From Primulina eburnea (taxonomy: Eukaryota; Streptophyta; Magnoliopsida; Lamiales; Gesneriaceae): a stretch of DNA of 64,000 bases. The position numbers and the translations under genes were made by a program. The stretch covers positions 38,324,051 to 38,388,050 of the forward strand of contig NC_133108.1 in assembly GCF_022965805.1 (NCBI RefSeq), read 5' to 3'. Of this stretch, positions 9,404-21,645 are shown piece after piece. The notes beneath the pieces were generated by a model. It was given only the letters and a program-made list of their open reading frames with translations. It was not told where the DNA came from and made no database searches. Each line of letters starts with the position of its first letter. Within the stretch, counting starts at the first letter, position 1.

Positions 9404-10308
9404 ATGGCTTCTCTGAAAACCCTACTTGGCTGCTTGCCCATTATTCTTTCGTTGTTTGTGACTTTTAATCTCTCTGAAGCAAGAGAATTCGTGGTTGGTG
9501 GAAATAAGAAGAAGTGGGAAGTCCCATCTTCTTCTGACGAATTCAACAAATGGGCTGGGAAAATTCGCTTCCAAATTGGCGATTCTATTGGTATATCAGA
9601 TTCTTCTCTTTTGGATCAGACCACCATTTTTATTTGATTTTTGTTCACCCCATTTTTAGATAGAAATTAGGCATATACTTAATCATATAGTAATCCGTGG
9701 TTTAATAAAATTTTGTTTCTTTTGCATGAATGGTTCTCGTATTTGAATTATACTTTTATTTTTTTTTCTTTGCGTTATAAATTCATCTTTTGTTTTAATT
9801 TTTTTGCTTTCGGCAACTTTTACTTGTAACTCACAGATCACCGGACACCGATCTTTTTTCTGTCCAAGAACATTTTGTAAATATATATGTAACAAGATTT
9901 CGCTGATTTTTTTTCCAAGTTAAATCGATCTTGCTCTTAACATTTTCTCGTTTTTTTCCCAAAGTATTGAAGTACGATTCGAAGACAGATTCTGTGCTGG
10001 AAGTGACGGAAGAAAACTACAAAAACTGCAACAAATCAAACCCGATCGAATCTCATAGTGATGGAAACACGAAGTTCACATTGGACAAAGGTGGCCCATT
10101 TTTCTTCATAAGTGGAGCAGAAGGCCACTGCGAGAAAGGCCAAAAGCTTGAGATCAAAGTTCTGTCAGCAGAACACAACCACCTGCCGGTGGCGCAGGAA
10201 CCTTCTCACCATGCACCAGCTCCGTCACCCTCGACCGCTGGCTCTCGTCCGAAGACATTGTGGTTTGTGAGTGGCGCTGTTGTGGTGGGAATCATATATT
10301 TGATTTAG
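9404..10308 (+). CDS. Early-nodulin-like protein (phytocyanin), two exons
   Basis: Exons 9404-9590 and 9965-10308 join across a 374-bp GT-AG phase-1 intron to give 176 aa. Residues 1-26 are a signal peptide ending LSEA. The plastocyanin-like domain follows, with REFVVGG, KWEVP, FQIGDS, YKNCN and GHCEKGQ; the two cysteines would form the family disulfide. The usual copper-binding His positions are not His, so this is an ENODL type that probably binds no copper. A short Pro/Ala/Ser stretch (APAPSPSTAG) is a likely arabinogalactan site. The hydrophobic tail LWFVSGAVVVGIIYLI fits a GPI-anchor signal, placing the protein outside the plasma membrane. The family is linked to cell-wall and reproductive signalling; the exact role here is unknown. 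Confidence 0.9.
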
Positions 10309-10607
10309 AGATATAAGTTTGACTTATCAAATAGTCATTCGTGAGACAGATTTGCATGGCATGTTTGTATTAGACCAATGTTGTTGATGTATTGTGTGTT
10401 TCTTGATTTTGTCGAATTGAGATTGATATTGGCATTATTATGATTTTAATCAAGGGTTTTTTCTTTTAAAAAAATATTAGCATTAATTAGGGGATAATTT
10501 GTTAACTTTGTTTGCTGGATCCGTTCTGGAATGACAGGAGTATTCGCATGTGGCATTTCTATGAAGAATATTCAATTAATTATTTTGAATATTGTTTCAC
10601 AAAATAA
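10309..10607. other. 3' flank of the phytocyanin gene
   Basis: Likely 3' UTR followed by AT-rich spacer. No other feature is seen before the foldback element. Confidence 0.5.
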
Positions 10608-11056
10608 CTCCGGTTAAGTCGATGCTACCAATGTGGGTACTGCCCACATCCACTAATATTTTGCCATGTGTCAATGATTTTTTATTTTTAAATTTGACAA
10701 ACCTCTCAACCATGGTTTTGTTGGCTATTTTCTCTATCTCAACCATGGTTGAGATAATTTCAAAAGTTTTACGTCTTCTCTCTCGGAGTTCATTGTTACT
10801 CTTTCTGTAAATTATATATGTTTTCTCCTGTATCACAAGAAAAATAAAAGAAAATTTAAAAGTTTACATTAAAAAATTAATATAATTAACAGAAAAATTT
10901 TAAAAAAAATACGATGGTTGAGATAGAAGAAATAGCCAACAAAACCATGGTTGAGAGGTTGGTCAAATTTAAAAATAAAAAGCATTGACACGTGGCAAAA
11001 TATTAATAGATGTGGGCAGTACCCACATTGGTAGCATCGACTTAACAAAAAAGGAG
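10608..11056. mobile_element. Long-TIR foldback element, 449 bp, Tourist/Harbinger-like
   Basis: Arms of roughly 150 bp are inverted copies: TTAAGTCGATGCTACCAATG at the left and CATTGGTAGCATCGACTTAA at the right. Within them AACCATGGTTGAGA-type palindromes repeat. The outer ends read CTCC...GGAG and are flanked by TAA on both sides (10605-10607 and 11057-11059), as expected for a 3-bp PIF/Harbinger duplication. The ~150-bp middle has no coding frame. ORFs seen here are products of the inverted repeat. Confidence 0.75.
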
Positions 11057-11411
11057 TAAATTCCATCGAGTACTTAAAAAGGGACCAAATTAAACCATGG
11101 AAGGATTAGTAAATGCTGATTTAATTTGATAAATATTTCCTAAAAGGCTACAATTCATATTCAGGTCTTACTCCTAATTAGGTCACGTAAATAATCAAAT
11201 GAATTTATTTATCTAAGTTCAATTTTAAAAACAATTGACCAATTAAACCTTTAATTATCACCTAGTTGACATAATTACAATTTACATGAATGTGCTATGT
11301 TTTTATCTGTCCTTAAAAGAATTATGGTACAAACTATTCTTTTTTAGGATACAAACGATTCTCAGTATCGGAGCCAGAGATTTTAGAATAAGGTGATCGA
11401 AAAATGAATTA
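11057..11411. other. Intergenic DNA, nothing recognised
   Basis: AT-rich spacer without coding character. Confidence 0.45.
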
Positions 11412-11600
11412 AACATGAGTGAGTCTCATGTGAGACCGTCTCACGGATCATAATCTGTGAGACGAGTCAACCCTACCCATATTCACAATAAAAAGTAATA
11501 CTCTTAGCATAAAAAGTAATAATTTTTCATGGGTGATCCAAATAAGATATTCATCTCACAAATACGACCCGTGAGATTATCTCACACAAGTTTTTGCCAT
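11412..11600. mobile_element. GTGAGAC-family repeat, copy 5
   Basis: It has GTGAGACCGTCTCACGGATC at the left, the core AATACTCTTAGCATAAAAAG and GTGAGATTATCTCACACAAG at the right, in the orientation of copies 1 and 4. Confidence 0.7.
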
Positions 11601-11688
11601 TAAACATAGCAGTCAATCCTTTTGTTGACCATATTAATCGTGTGAAAAAGCGCGAAAAATCGAGAAAAACATATTTTTTATAATGAAA

Positions 11689-13665
11689 CTAGTATTTAAC
11701 CTGTGCGATGCACGAGATGATATTATTAAAAATTAGTGAAAAATGAATAGATATTTCAATCGAAAAAAATATTATAATTATAAAAAATAAAAATAAAAAC
11801 TATTTTTCGCTATTTTTAAAAACTTTATTAAATACAACGTCTGTCGATTAAATTTTTCTTTTTTTGCTAATAATCACTATCATATATAAAAAGTTTAGAT
11901 TGTGATAGTCTAAGGCAATGACATGATGCTTATCAAATTTAGTGTATTGATGTCGACCACCAATCTTAATACATATTTAATTCTTTAATTTTCGAGAAGC
12001 AGTATATTTTTATTTTTTTAACATGTGATAAAATTTATTTTTAAATCACATTCAATAAAATTAATGAGAAATAATTTTTTTAAAATTCAGTAATGAGTCT
12101 AAATCTACATTCACAAGCAATTTTGTGACATAACACGTATTCGACACATTTGAATGATAACAATAATTGTTTCATCAATATATTTATTCAAATGGGTTGT
12201 GATTTTATTTACAAAATATCTTCATAATATACACGACAACCTATTATTTCGAAAGAAAAATGAAACATGTATTCATAAGTAAATTATGTATAAATCAGAA
12301 AAGTTATTTTATTAACATTTACTATGTGTATTTCAAAATAATGTCGATAAATTTTATAATGTATCTTCTAATAAGATGTGTACTTTCTTTAGAATTGATT
12401 TAATCATTTCCATTACGGGACATTTTATACTATCATATATACATAAACTTTATAATATAGAAGAAAAGTTCACATTAGTAATACATAATAATTAAAATTT
12501 TGTACAAATATAAAAATAATTTTTTTTTTACTTCTCGATCATAAAATACATATTTTAAACTTAATATCTGTTGTTCTCGTTGTTTCCATATGTAGGTAGT
12601 TCATAACAACGAACAAATCTAAATTTAAACGAACATTACATCTTCAACTCATATATGGTGCTAAAAAGAGGTGTCATTTCAGAATTCAATTTTGGAGTAG
12701 ATAAATTTAGTAAGATAAATATAATAAACTTGATTTCTAATATAATATGTAATATTACATTATTTATAATTTAAAATTCAAATAAGACATCCCAAAAGAC
12801 AAAAATTATACATTGGATGCTTTTGACAGAATTATAACATACATGAACTCTTTCAAATTATGAAATCTCGAATGACATGCATTTGGTGTCAAACAATTCT
12901 GATTATTGAGGGTAACATACATGTTTATTGAGAGTAGTTTAATGTCCATTTGAAAATCTTTTGAATCTATCTCTTTTAATTTTCTTATGCTCTCTTATTT
13001 GAATTTTTAAGAAGATAATTAAAGATATACAAAATACGTATGGTTTCTGAAGAAAAATTCAATGTATTAATTCTTTCAAATTAAAATAATTTCGAAATAA
13101 TATGTATCTGAGATAAAAAAATTTATGATTATTAAATGGTAAATTAATGTCCATTGAAAAACTTTGATGTAGTGATAACTCTAAACTCAACCAAATTTTT
13201 TTTTTAAAAATTAAATAAACTAATTAAATATCGTATTTTTTTAGTAAGTAATTTGGGCAGAAAATTACTTAAAATAGCAAATTTTATTTTTGAATGATTT
13301 ACCTCATGAGTGATACTGATCATTGCAATCATTTGTATTTTAAATTTATTTATACAGTTTTTAATTAAACTGATTGATATAATCAATGCAAAAATTTTAA
13401 TATAGTTTACGTTTTCAATAGAGTTTAATTTTAATTAGAGTAAAAAAAATAAAAAAACATATAATACATAAATTACATTTGAATTAATATAAATTTAATT
13501 AAATTAAAATTTGAATTAAATGAATTGATATAATCAATGTAAAAATTAAAGTGATCATTTATTGCAGTACACACATATCAATATTTATTAAAAATCTTTC
13601 CTTTTTTAGTAATGACATTTTGGCGGGAAATTATTATTTTTGATAAAAACTCTGTTTTTATATAT
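11689..13665 (-). mobile_element. Helitron-like element, tandem copy A (non-autonomous, ~2 kb)
   Basis: Read on the minus strand, the element ends with a GC-rich hairpin (CGTGCATCGCACAGG), an AT spacer and CTAG followed by T, the 3' end pattern of Helitrons. The opposite end carries AAAACTCTGTTTTTATATATA, a common plant Helitron 5' terminus read backwards. No Rep/helicase coding is present. It abuts copy B directly; internal words such as TGTTTCCATATGTAGGTAGT recur 1960 bp later, and the overall offset is 1960-1980 bp. The exact 5' TC end is blurred by TA repeats. Confidence 0.65.
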
Positions 13666-15636
13666 ACGAGTATTTAACCCGTGCGATGCACGGGATGATA
13701 TTATTAAACATTAGTAAAAAATGAATAGATATTTAAATTGAAGAAAATAATATAATTATAAAAAATAAAAATAAAAACTATTTTTTCGCTAATTTTAAAA
13801 GACTTTTTTAAATACAGCGCATGTCGATTAAATTTTTTGGCTAATAATCACTATCATATATCAAAATTTTAGATTGTGTTAGTCTAAGACAATGACATGA
13901 TATTTATCGTGCTTAATGTATTGATGTCGACCACCAACCTTAATACGTATTTAATTCTTTAATTTTCGAGGAGCTATATATTATTATTTTTTAACATATG
14001 ATAAAAAAAATTAAATTACATTCAATAAAATTAATGAGAAATATTTTTTAAAAATTCAATAATTTCGTCTAAATCCACATTCACAAACAATTTTGTGAAA
14101 TGGCACGTGTTTGACACATTTGAATGATAACGATAATTGTTTCATTAATATCTTTATCTAAATGGGTGATGATTTTATATACAAAATCTCTTTATAATAT
14201 ACACAACATCCTATTATTCCGAAAGAAAAATGAAACATGTGATCATAAGTAAATTATGTATAAATCCGAAAAGTTATTTTATTAAAATTTACTATGTGCA
14301 TTCTAAAACAATGTCAATAAATTTTATAAGATATCATCTAATAAGATGCGTACTTTCTTTAGAATTGGTTTAATCATTTTCATTACGGGACATTTTATAC
14401 TATCATGTATCCATGAACTTTGTAATATAGAAGAAAATTATCACATTAGTAATACGTAATAATTAAAAAATTTACAAATAAAAGAATAATATTTTTTACT
14501 TCTCGATCATGAAATACAGATTTCAGACTTAATGTCTCGTTGTTTCCATATGTAGGTAGTTAGTTGATAACAACGAACAAATCTAAATTTAAACGAACAT
14601 TACATCTTAGAAGGATTCAACTCATATATGATGCTGAAAAGATGAGTTATTTCAGAATTCAATTTTGGAGTAGATAAATTTAGTAAGATAAATAGAATAA
14701 AATTGGTTTCTAATATAATATACGATATTGCATTATTTATAATTTTAAATTCAAATAAGGCATCCCAATGGACAAAAATTATATATTGGATGTTTTTGAC
14801 AGAATTATACCATACATTAATTAACTCTTTCAAATTATGAAAATCTCAAATTGCATGCATTGTGTGTCAAACATTTCTAATTATGGAGGGTAATATATAT
14901 GTTTATTGAGAGTACTTTAATATCCATTTGAAACTCTTTTGAATCTATCTCTTTTAATTTTTTTGTGCTCTCTTATTTGAATTTTAAATAAGACAATTCA
15001 AAATATACAATATAGATATGGTTTTGGAAGAAAATTATAATGCATTAATTCTTTCAATTTAAGGTAATTTCGAAATAATATGCATTTGAGATAAAAAAAT
15101 GATTATTAAATGATAATTTAATGTCCATAGGAAAACCTTGTTATAGTAATAACTTTTAACACTCAATCAATTTTATTTTTAGAAAAATTAAATAAGCTAA
15201 TTAAATATTTTATTTCTTTTTAGTAAGTAATTTGGGTAGGAAATTACTTAAAATAACAAATATATTTTTGAATAATTTGCTTCATGAGTGATACTGAACA
15301 TTACAATCATTTGTATTTTAAATTTATTTATACAGTTTTTAATTAAATTGATTGATATAAGCAATACAAAAATTTTAATGTAGTTAAGTTTTCAATAGAG
15401 TTTAGTTTCAATTTGAATTAAAAAAATAAAAAAACATATAATACATAAATTATATTTGAATTAATATAAAAATTAATTAAATTAAAAATTGAATTAAATG
15501 AAATGATATAATCAATGCAAACAATAATTGAAGTGATCATTTATTGCAGTACACATATTTCAATATTCATGATACATCTTTCTTTTTTTAGAAATGATAT
15601 TTTGGCGGTAACTTTCCTATTTTGGCAAAAACTCTG

Positions 15637-15700
<64 letters not shown>
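13666..15700 (-). mobile_element. Helitron-like element, tandem copy B
   Basis: A diverged direct copy of 11689-13665 throughout its length. The terminal hairpin is perfect here (CCCGTGCGATGCACGGG at about 13678-13694). The terminal CTAG reads CGAG, perhaps a mutation at the A/B junction. The far end expands into a (TA)n run (15641-15700). It is non-coding. Confidence 0.65.
15641..15700. repeat. (TA)n microsatellite at the Helitron terminus
   Basis: About 30 TA dinucleotides follow ACTCTGTTTT. The same terminus with another (TA)n run occurs at 16504-16552, suggesting that the TATATA end of this family seeds microsatellites. Confidence 0.85.
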
Positions 15701-15703
<3 letters not shown>

Positions 15704-16429
15704 CATGTATAGCTTATATAAAATAAATATAGATTAAGAATTTTCTTGTTAATAATATGCAATTAGTTAGTCTAGTGTCGGTTTATAGGTTTACATATAT
15801 TACTTTATATATAATACAATAAACTTCGAGTGAACTTAAAATTAGTTTTCAAGTGTTAGAAATTAAATAATTTTTATATATATACGACCATTTAATACGC
15901 ATGCATGTATTAATTTGGTTGAACAAAATATTATTTAAATTAATGAGTATGTTAATTAATTCATTCAACACGATGGGAGATTGTGGCATTTGAATGATTA
16001 CTGCGGTTCATAATTAATTATGAAAATGAATAACTTTGGTCACATTAAGGACGGAGATGGAAAATGAATATTGAGAGGTAAAAAAATGTTTTAAAAATTG
16101 CAGGGAAGTAAAAACAAATATTTAGAAGGAGGTGAAAAAAAATATATAATTATTTTATATTTTTAATCAATGAAATTAAAAAATTGAGGGACGCTTTTTG
16201 AAACATGTTTCAAATTTCCAGAATTCATATTTAAAATTTGAATAAAAATTTGAATTTGGTTTACAATTCCCACAATAGAATTTAATTTTTGGATTTGAAA
16301 TTTGAAATGTAATTTAATTTGGTTTGTAATTCTTAGAAGTGATTCAAATTTTCGAAGTGTTATACACTCAAATATTAATATACAGTTTTAATAATGAATA
16401 AATATACTTAATCATTTATTATAATAACA
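15701..16429. other. AT-rich intergenic DNA
   Basis: No coding frame is seen. Short stretches resemble the interior of the neighbouring Helitron-like copies, but not clearly enough to annotate. Confidence 0.4.
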
Positions 16430-16499
16430 ATTTTCAATTATTTCTTTTTTTAGAAGGTCTATTTAGGCGGGAAATTACTTAAAATAGCATACAACTCTG

Positions 16500-16553
<54 letters not shown>
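16430..16553 (-). mobile_element. Isolated Helitron-like 5' terminus with (TA)n
   Basis: TTTAGGCGGGAAATTACTTA, then AACTCTGCTTTTATATATAT, resembles the terminal ~70 bp of copies A and B. No matching 3' hairpin is seen nearby. It is a truncated or related element end. Confidence 0.5.
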
Positions 16554-16555
<2 letters not shown>

Positions 16556-16809
16556 AGTTATTTTGATTTTTTAATAAAATTTTAACTCGTAAATTTATTT
16601 TAAAAAATGTTTAATAATATAATTTTTTTAAACAAAAAACAAAACTTAAAGACATCGAAATAAAATTTGTCTCACTATTCATTTCTTTGCGACTAAGAGA
16701 TAACATTTGACTCACCACAAAAGTTTACTCCACACAATTTGTGATTTTGATACCTATAATTTTTATAACTTAAAAATTTATGCATTTATTCTTAAAATTT
16801 GAATGTTTA

Positions 16810-17708
16810 TGATAGACTTAATTTAGTTGTGACGATAAGAATCAAAATCAGTAGGAATAGCAATTACCAGAAGTCAATACAAAGTAGAAGCTATCCATTC
16901 GCTTTAAAGCAGTACTTTAGTTAGTATTTTACGTCTTAGAAAAACAGTAGCAAAACTAAGCAGAACTCAGCTTCACTAGGACAGTATATTTAACGGCTTT
17001 TACTTGATTGTTTCAATCTTAAATGTTACCGTTACTTTATCAAGTACGAGTATTAAATGCTTCATTAATACTGAACAAAGTCATTTAATACGCATTATCT
17101 ATTTTGGTATGAAACAAGACTGATCGTTTTGTAGTCTTTTTGCAGGAACTTTTTTAAGTAATAATGTTGTTTCTATCAGAAGTCAAAGAAGCTGTTTTAA
17201 TTATAGACGTTGGATTCAAGTTATCTATATATATGGATCAAACCCATTTAAAGAATAACACTGATTATTTTATCAAGAAACATATTATCTATCCAACTCT
17301 ATTTTGTGCAACCGCGAACCAATCATTATCTTTCAAGCTCAATTTGCAGAAAAGCAGTACACGCTTCATATCTTACATAAGATAAGTCCTGCTGAAGTGG
17401 GTGTGTATAAGTGAGTACTGTAAAATCCAAAGTCTTTTATTGATACCTTCTGGAAACAGAAGAAAGGGAGACGTAGAATATTTTATCTTCGAACTTCCAG
17501 AAACAACCACTGTTCTACTACATACTATTATTACTGTTTTCACCTTAATCCATCGGATCGTTTCCGCACTTATATTTGTGATCTGCTGGACTTACGCTTG
17601 AACAAGAACAACTATAATCTCTTACATGATTCTAGCACCCTTTGCAAAAACTATCTTCAAAGGAAAGAATTTATTCACGCCCTCTAAACTCTACATCGAT
17701 CTCCAACA
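16810..17708. mobile_element. Solo LTR, 899 bp, probably Copia SIRE-type
   Basis: The block starts TGATAG and ends CTCCAACA, and is flanked by identical 5-bp sites GTTTA (16805-16809 and 17709-17713). No internal retroelement coding lies on either side, so it is a solo LTR left by recombination between the two LTRs of one insertion. The 3' end (TTCACGCCCTCTAAACTCTA) resembles the 3' end of SIRE/Maximus Copia LTRs as I recall it. The orientation and lineage are inferred from that ending. Short ORFs in it are not genes. Confidence 0.65.
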
Positions 17709-17713
17709 GTTTA

Positions 17714-18207
17714 TACGTTATTTTATCTATTAATAAACTTAATATAATTAAATTATACACCGAATATCGCTGACATATCTAATCTTACGCCAGCATCTGT
17801 TCAAATTATTGGATTAAAATGGGTGACTAACAATATGACCAGAAGTGACCAACAATATAACCAACGAAAAAGATGCACGTTGCATGACAAAAATGAAATT
17901 TCATCCTTTATTAATATTGCCTGTGAGAAAATCAAACAATCTTTCAAATTCTCGCATGCAATTATACCTCAAAAAAGAAAGAAAAAAAAAACTAAACTAA
18001 ACAAAAGAACCGGATAGAGACCGATTCAACAGCTGAAGATAAAACTGATTCCTGTATGTTAGAAAGCTTAAATCACCGATCGCAGTCCACTTGTCAAACA
18101 TGTAACGATCTCCTGCCCTATTTCTTTCGATTCCCCTCATACAAATACATACATTAACAAGAAGTTTTCAGATAACATAACAAAAACGAAACAAGATACA
18201 ATTTAAC
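17714..18207. other. Upstream flank of the small membrane protein gene
   Basis: AT-rich spacer, then probable promoter and leader for the ATG at 18208. No clear TATA box was fixed. Confidence 0.4.
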
Positions 18208-18561
18208 ATGGTAGCACCAGGGAATGTTAATGCAACAGGAATGCAGGCACCGCCGCCGCCGGGGCAGGGCCAGCCAGTGATCAAGGCTGCTGGAGCGGCT
18301 GCCCCCACGATGGGCTCGGAGGGAGCTTACCAGGGCCAGCCACGAATGTCTGGGGCGACACAACATAACACAGAGGTTCTCCACCAGAGGAGCAAGATGC
18401 CATTTTGCCCAGCAAGAATGGCCATCGGCGGGTTCGCGTGTGCGGCTATCATTGGCTATTTCACCTTGTACTCCAAGAAGAAACCGGAGGCCACTGCACT
18501 TGATGTTGCAAAAGTCGCCACAGGAACCGCCTCACCGGAAAATACTCGACCCCGGAACTAG
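18208..18561 (+). CDS. Small plant membrane protein of unknown function
   Basis: An intronless 117-aa frame. Residues 1-60 are Pro/Gly/Ala/Gln-rich and likely disordered. Residues 71-88 (MAIGGFACAAIIGYFTLY) form one transmembrane segment, followed by KKKPEA and a short polar tail. The preceding RSKMPFCPAR and following KKK would favour one orientation in the membrane by the positive-inside rule, but both sides are basic. GC-richer codon use than the surrounding DNA, a compact leader and an AT-rich 3' region support a real gene. The C-terminal ALDVAKVATGT looks like a conserved tail of small plant proteins, but I cannot name the family. No function is claimed. Confidence 0.7.
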   Translation: MVAPGNVNATGMQAPPPPGQGQPVIKAAGAAAPTMGSEGAYQGQPRMSGATQHNTEVLHQRSKMPFCPARMAIGGFACAAIIGYFTLYSKKKPEATALDVAKVATGTASPENTRPRN

Positions 18562-19902
18562 GAATATATCATAGATTCATATTGATCAAGTATAATATTT
18601 ATATATACAGATAGATAACTTGTGTTCTCATTGAAATTTAAGGATGTAAGGATGTTATTTTTGTGCTCTAGTATTTTTTTTATATATATTTTTCTGTTCA
18701 AAGAAACCTTGTAGCCATTTGTAAAAGTGGCATTATATATGATTCTGATCTTTATAGTAAAACACAATCGTTTTGCAGTTTATTTTCCCCATAGATTTGT
18801 TATATATTTAATGTAATTTCTTACATAAAAATTTAGATTTTTATGCTCCTAAATTTGTCAGTTATTGGTTTCTCCCACTAAATTTGTCAAGATAAAGTAT
18901 TTGGTTTCCTCCTCTGGATCTTGTCATGAGAAATTGTTTGCAACTTTGCTTAGACAATATCTGTTCAATAATTTTTCTTAGAATATGTTAACATCAAGCA
19001 CTTATATGGCTTAAAAGAACTTTCCTACACAAAAAGTGAGTTACCGAGAATACTGCTATCCAAATTGCATATTAGTTGTTTAGTTATTGATTCTAATGGC
19101 AAACAGTTAGTTAATCACAAAAACTCTAATGAGACGGTTTCACAGTCCATTTTTTTTTTGTGACGGATCTCCAATTGGATTCGATTAATTAAAAAATATT
19201 AATTTTTACGCTAAAAATATTACTTTTCACTTTAAGTTTGTATCGAATTGACGTGTCTCACGAAAATAGATTTGTGAGATCTTCAAATAAATAAACATTT
19301 TATTATTGTGATCTGAAAAGTATCAAAATATAATATGAATTGATATCATAAACTAAGTATGCATACGTTTTTTTATGAAAATCTCTTCGATATATCTACT
19401 CGATGTTTCAATGTTATGGGTTATATATATCTAAAACACTCTTAAATAAATGATTTAATATGAAAAACACTCTTAAATTTAATATTACTTTTATCGTGAT
19501 TTTGTTTGGTGTCATCAAATGTTATTATGATACAAATTTGTAATGACACGAGGCCCCGAAAATCTACCAGGTTCGATCTGAGTTGATCCATCGAATAAAA
19601 TAATATCTTTTTTAAAATTTAGTCATTACACAATAAAAAGCGTCTAAAAATTAATAAATCGTTAAAGATAATGTAAACTTTACATCAATATTATTTAGAA
19701 AAAAATATTATTGCAAATCTATTAATTTATATTCAACTCAACTCAACTAAAAACAAAAATTATAATTATATATTTTCATTTTAAACATGTCATTATAAAA
19801 TAAAATTATTTCAATCATAAAATGTTATGAGATAAAATTCAGGACTAAATTATATATTATTCAATAAATAAAAAGTATAAATAGGTTTTTAACAACAAAA
19901 CT
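18562..19902. other. 3' UTR and AT-rich intergenic DNA with a decayed GTGAGAC repeat
   Basis: The first ~200 bp probably hold the 3' UTR of the upstream gene. At about 19124-19290 there is a badly decayed GTGAGAC-family member (ATGAGACGGTTTCAC ... GACGTGTCTCACG). Nothing else is recognised. Confidence 0.45.
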
Positions 19903-20579
19903 ATGTCGGATGGACCTCCTTCGCCATATCCTACCTTATACCGTACTATTGTTGGCAGCTTGATCTATCTCACTGTGACTCGTCCAGATATTGCGCATGT
20001 TGTTCATGCAGTAAGTCAGTTTGTCACTGCACCAACTACAGTTCATTGGTTTGCTGTTTTCGCATTCTGAGGTATCTTCGGGGGCATTCAGTTTCAGAGT
20101 CTTTTGTTTCCTTTTACTTACTCCTTAAAGATGCGTGTATACTCTGATGTTGATTGGGCTGGCGATCCCACGAATCGTAAGTCAACCATTGGCTTCTGTA
20201 TTTTTCTTTAGATTCTATTATCTCTTGGAAAAGTAAGAAACAAGTTGTTATCTCTAGATCTTCCACCGAAGCCGAGTATCGTGCTATGGCTTCAACCACT
20301 TGCGAGATTGATTGGTTATGTTGGTTGCTTGCGGATTTGGGTATCCTTCTTCGTCATCCTACTCCGTTATATTGTGATAATCAGAGTGCAATTCAGATTG
20401 CACACAATTCAGTTTTTCATGAGAGGACAAAGCATCTCCAGCTTGGCACCATCACGTTACGTTTCGTTCCTTCTTTTCTGCAGATAGCTGATATGTTTAT
20501 CGAGGCACATTCCGCTTCGCACTTCCGTTTTTTGTCTGACAAACTCTCAATGCTTTTAGTTGTAGCATCGCGAGTTTGA
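19903..20579 (+). pseudogene. Decayed Copia pol 3' end (RT tail and RNase H)
   Basis: Shifting frames show Copia landmarks in order: YLTVTRPDIAH and HAVSQF (end of RT), YSDVDWAGDP, ISRSSTEAEYRAMA, YCDNQSAIQIA and HERTKH (RNase H). There are stop codons and frameshifts near 20070 and 20210. After HERTKH the usual short segment before LQLGTI is missing, an apparent in-frame deletion. It cannot make an active enzyme. It ends just before an LTR-like block. Confidence 0.85.
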
Positions 20580-20586
20580 GGAAGGA

Positions 20587-20745
20587 TGTTAGAATATATT
20601 ATTGTTAGTTCTCAAGTGTAGATTAGTCATTTTACTCTGTTTGTGTTTACCCTAGATATATAAATATAATTCTTTGTATTCTTTATTCAGTTGACAATAT
20701 TGCGGCTTAATTTTTTGCTCACTCTCTATTTCTTCGGGGAGAACA
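20587..20745 (+). repeat. Copia 3' LTR remnant
   Basis: Begins TGTTAGAATATATT right after a purine stretch (GAGGAAGGA) and includes a TATATAAATATA-like box; the likely end is GGGGAGAACA. The matching 5' part of the element is not in the window. Confidence 0.55.
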
Positions 20746-21337
20746 TTCACTTGCTTGACGTAGCTATCTTAAATCTTATTGTTAAATTACATAAAAATAT
20801 TTGATGGACACGCCAAACTATTCTTGTTCTAGCAGTGTTTGATAGCCATCCATCGCACAAAATATTCACCAATGAGAGATATTTAGAGTAATATTTTTTT
20901 TAATTGAAAGCATATTTTGAAGGAAAAAAACTTTTAGTTTAAAATCACAACAGTATGTCATGTCTATGTTGTTAGACGACATGTTTTCAGATCAGATCAT
21001 TCGCTTCGATCGAGAACCGATAATTGCTCGACTACTGTAAAAACCAATTTAACGATTAAATCACTCAAAATCGATCGAACCGATCGTCAACAGATGAACC
21101 GGTCAAAAATCGATCGAACTGATTCATTAATTTTATTTTATTAAATTTTATTGTTTTTGTATTTAATATCCTAAATTTTATTTTTGGTTATGTATACATG
21201 ATTATTTGGATGTTGAATTATGTTAAAAATATTGTTTTAATAATATTAGATCATATTTTGTTTATAATTTTTTGTTTAAAATATATAATTATATTTGAAA
21301 TTGTGATCATACTTACTTTATTTAAATTTTAAAATTT

Positions 21338-21380
<43 letters not shown>

Positions 21381-21559
21381 TTATATAATAATATTCTGAT
21401 CCACCGTGCGATTAAAAAACACATTAGTTAGAAGGTCCATAGAAGTTCACGATTTGGAGGAGGTGACAGGAAGGCAAGGAAAAGGGCAGATCGGTCATTT
21501 CGAAGCTGCTCCCCAGACCCCACCCCCCTCTCATGAATAGTCGTCGTCTAGATAAACGC
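20746..21559. other. Intergenic DNA with (TA)n at 21340-21376
   Basis: AT-rich spacer. Around 21000-21120 are scattered CGATCGAACCG-type words. From 21430 the base composition rises (GACCCCACCCCCCTCTC), probably the promoter/leader of the channel gene. Confidence 0.45.
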
Positions 21560-21645
21560 TTGACTTCATTTCTGCAACTTCAAAGATGCCTCTTTCTTCT
21601 AAATATTTATGCTCTAATTAATTGCTCCGTCTCAGAATTTATGCC

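Noticed and set aside
15515..15712. Frame with a repeated IYIYIY tail
   Set aside because: It is the (TA)n microsatellite translated; the same applies at 41598-41855.
17164..17601. Two small frames in 17164-17601
   Set aside because: Both are inside the solo LTR bounded by GTTTA duplications.
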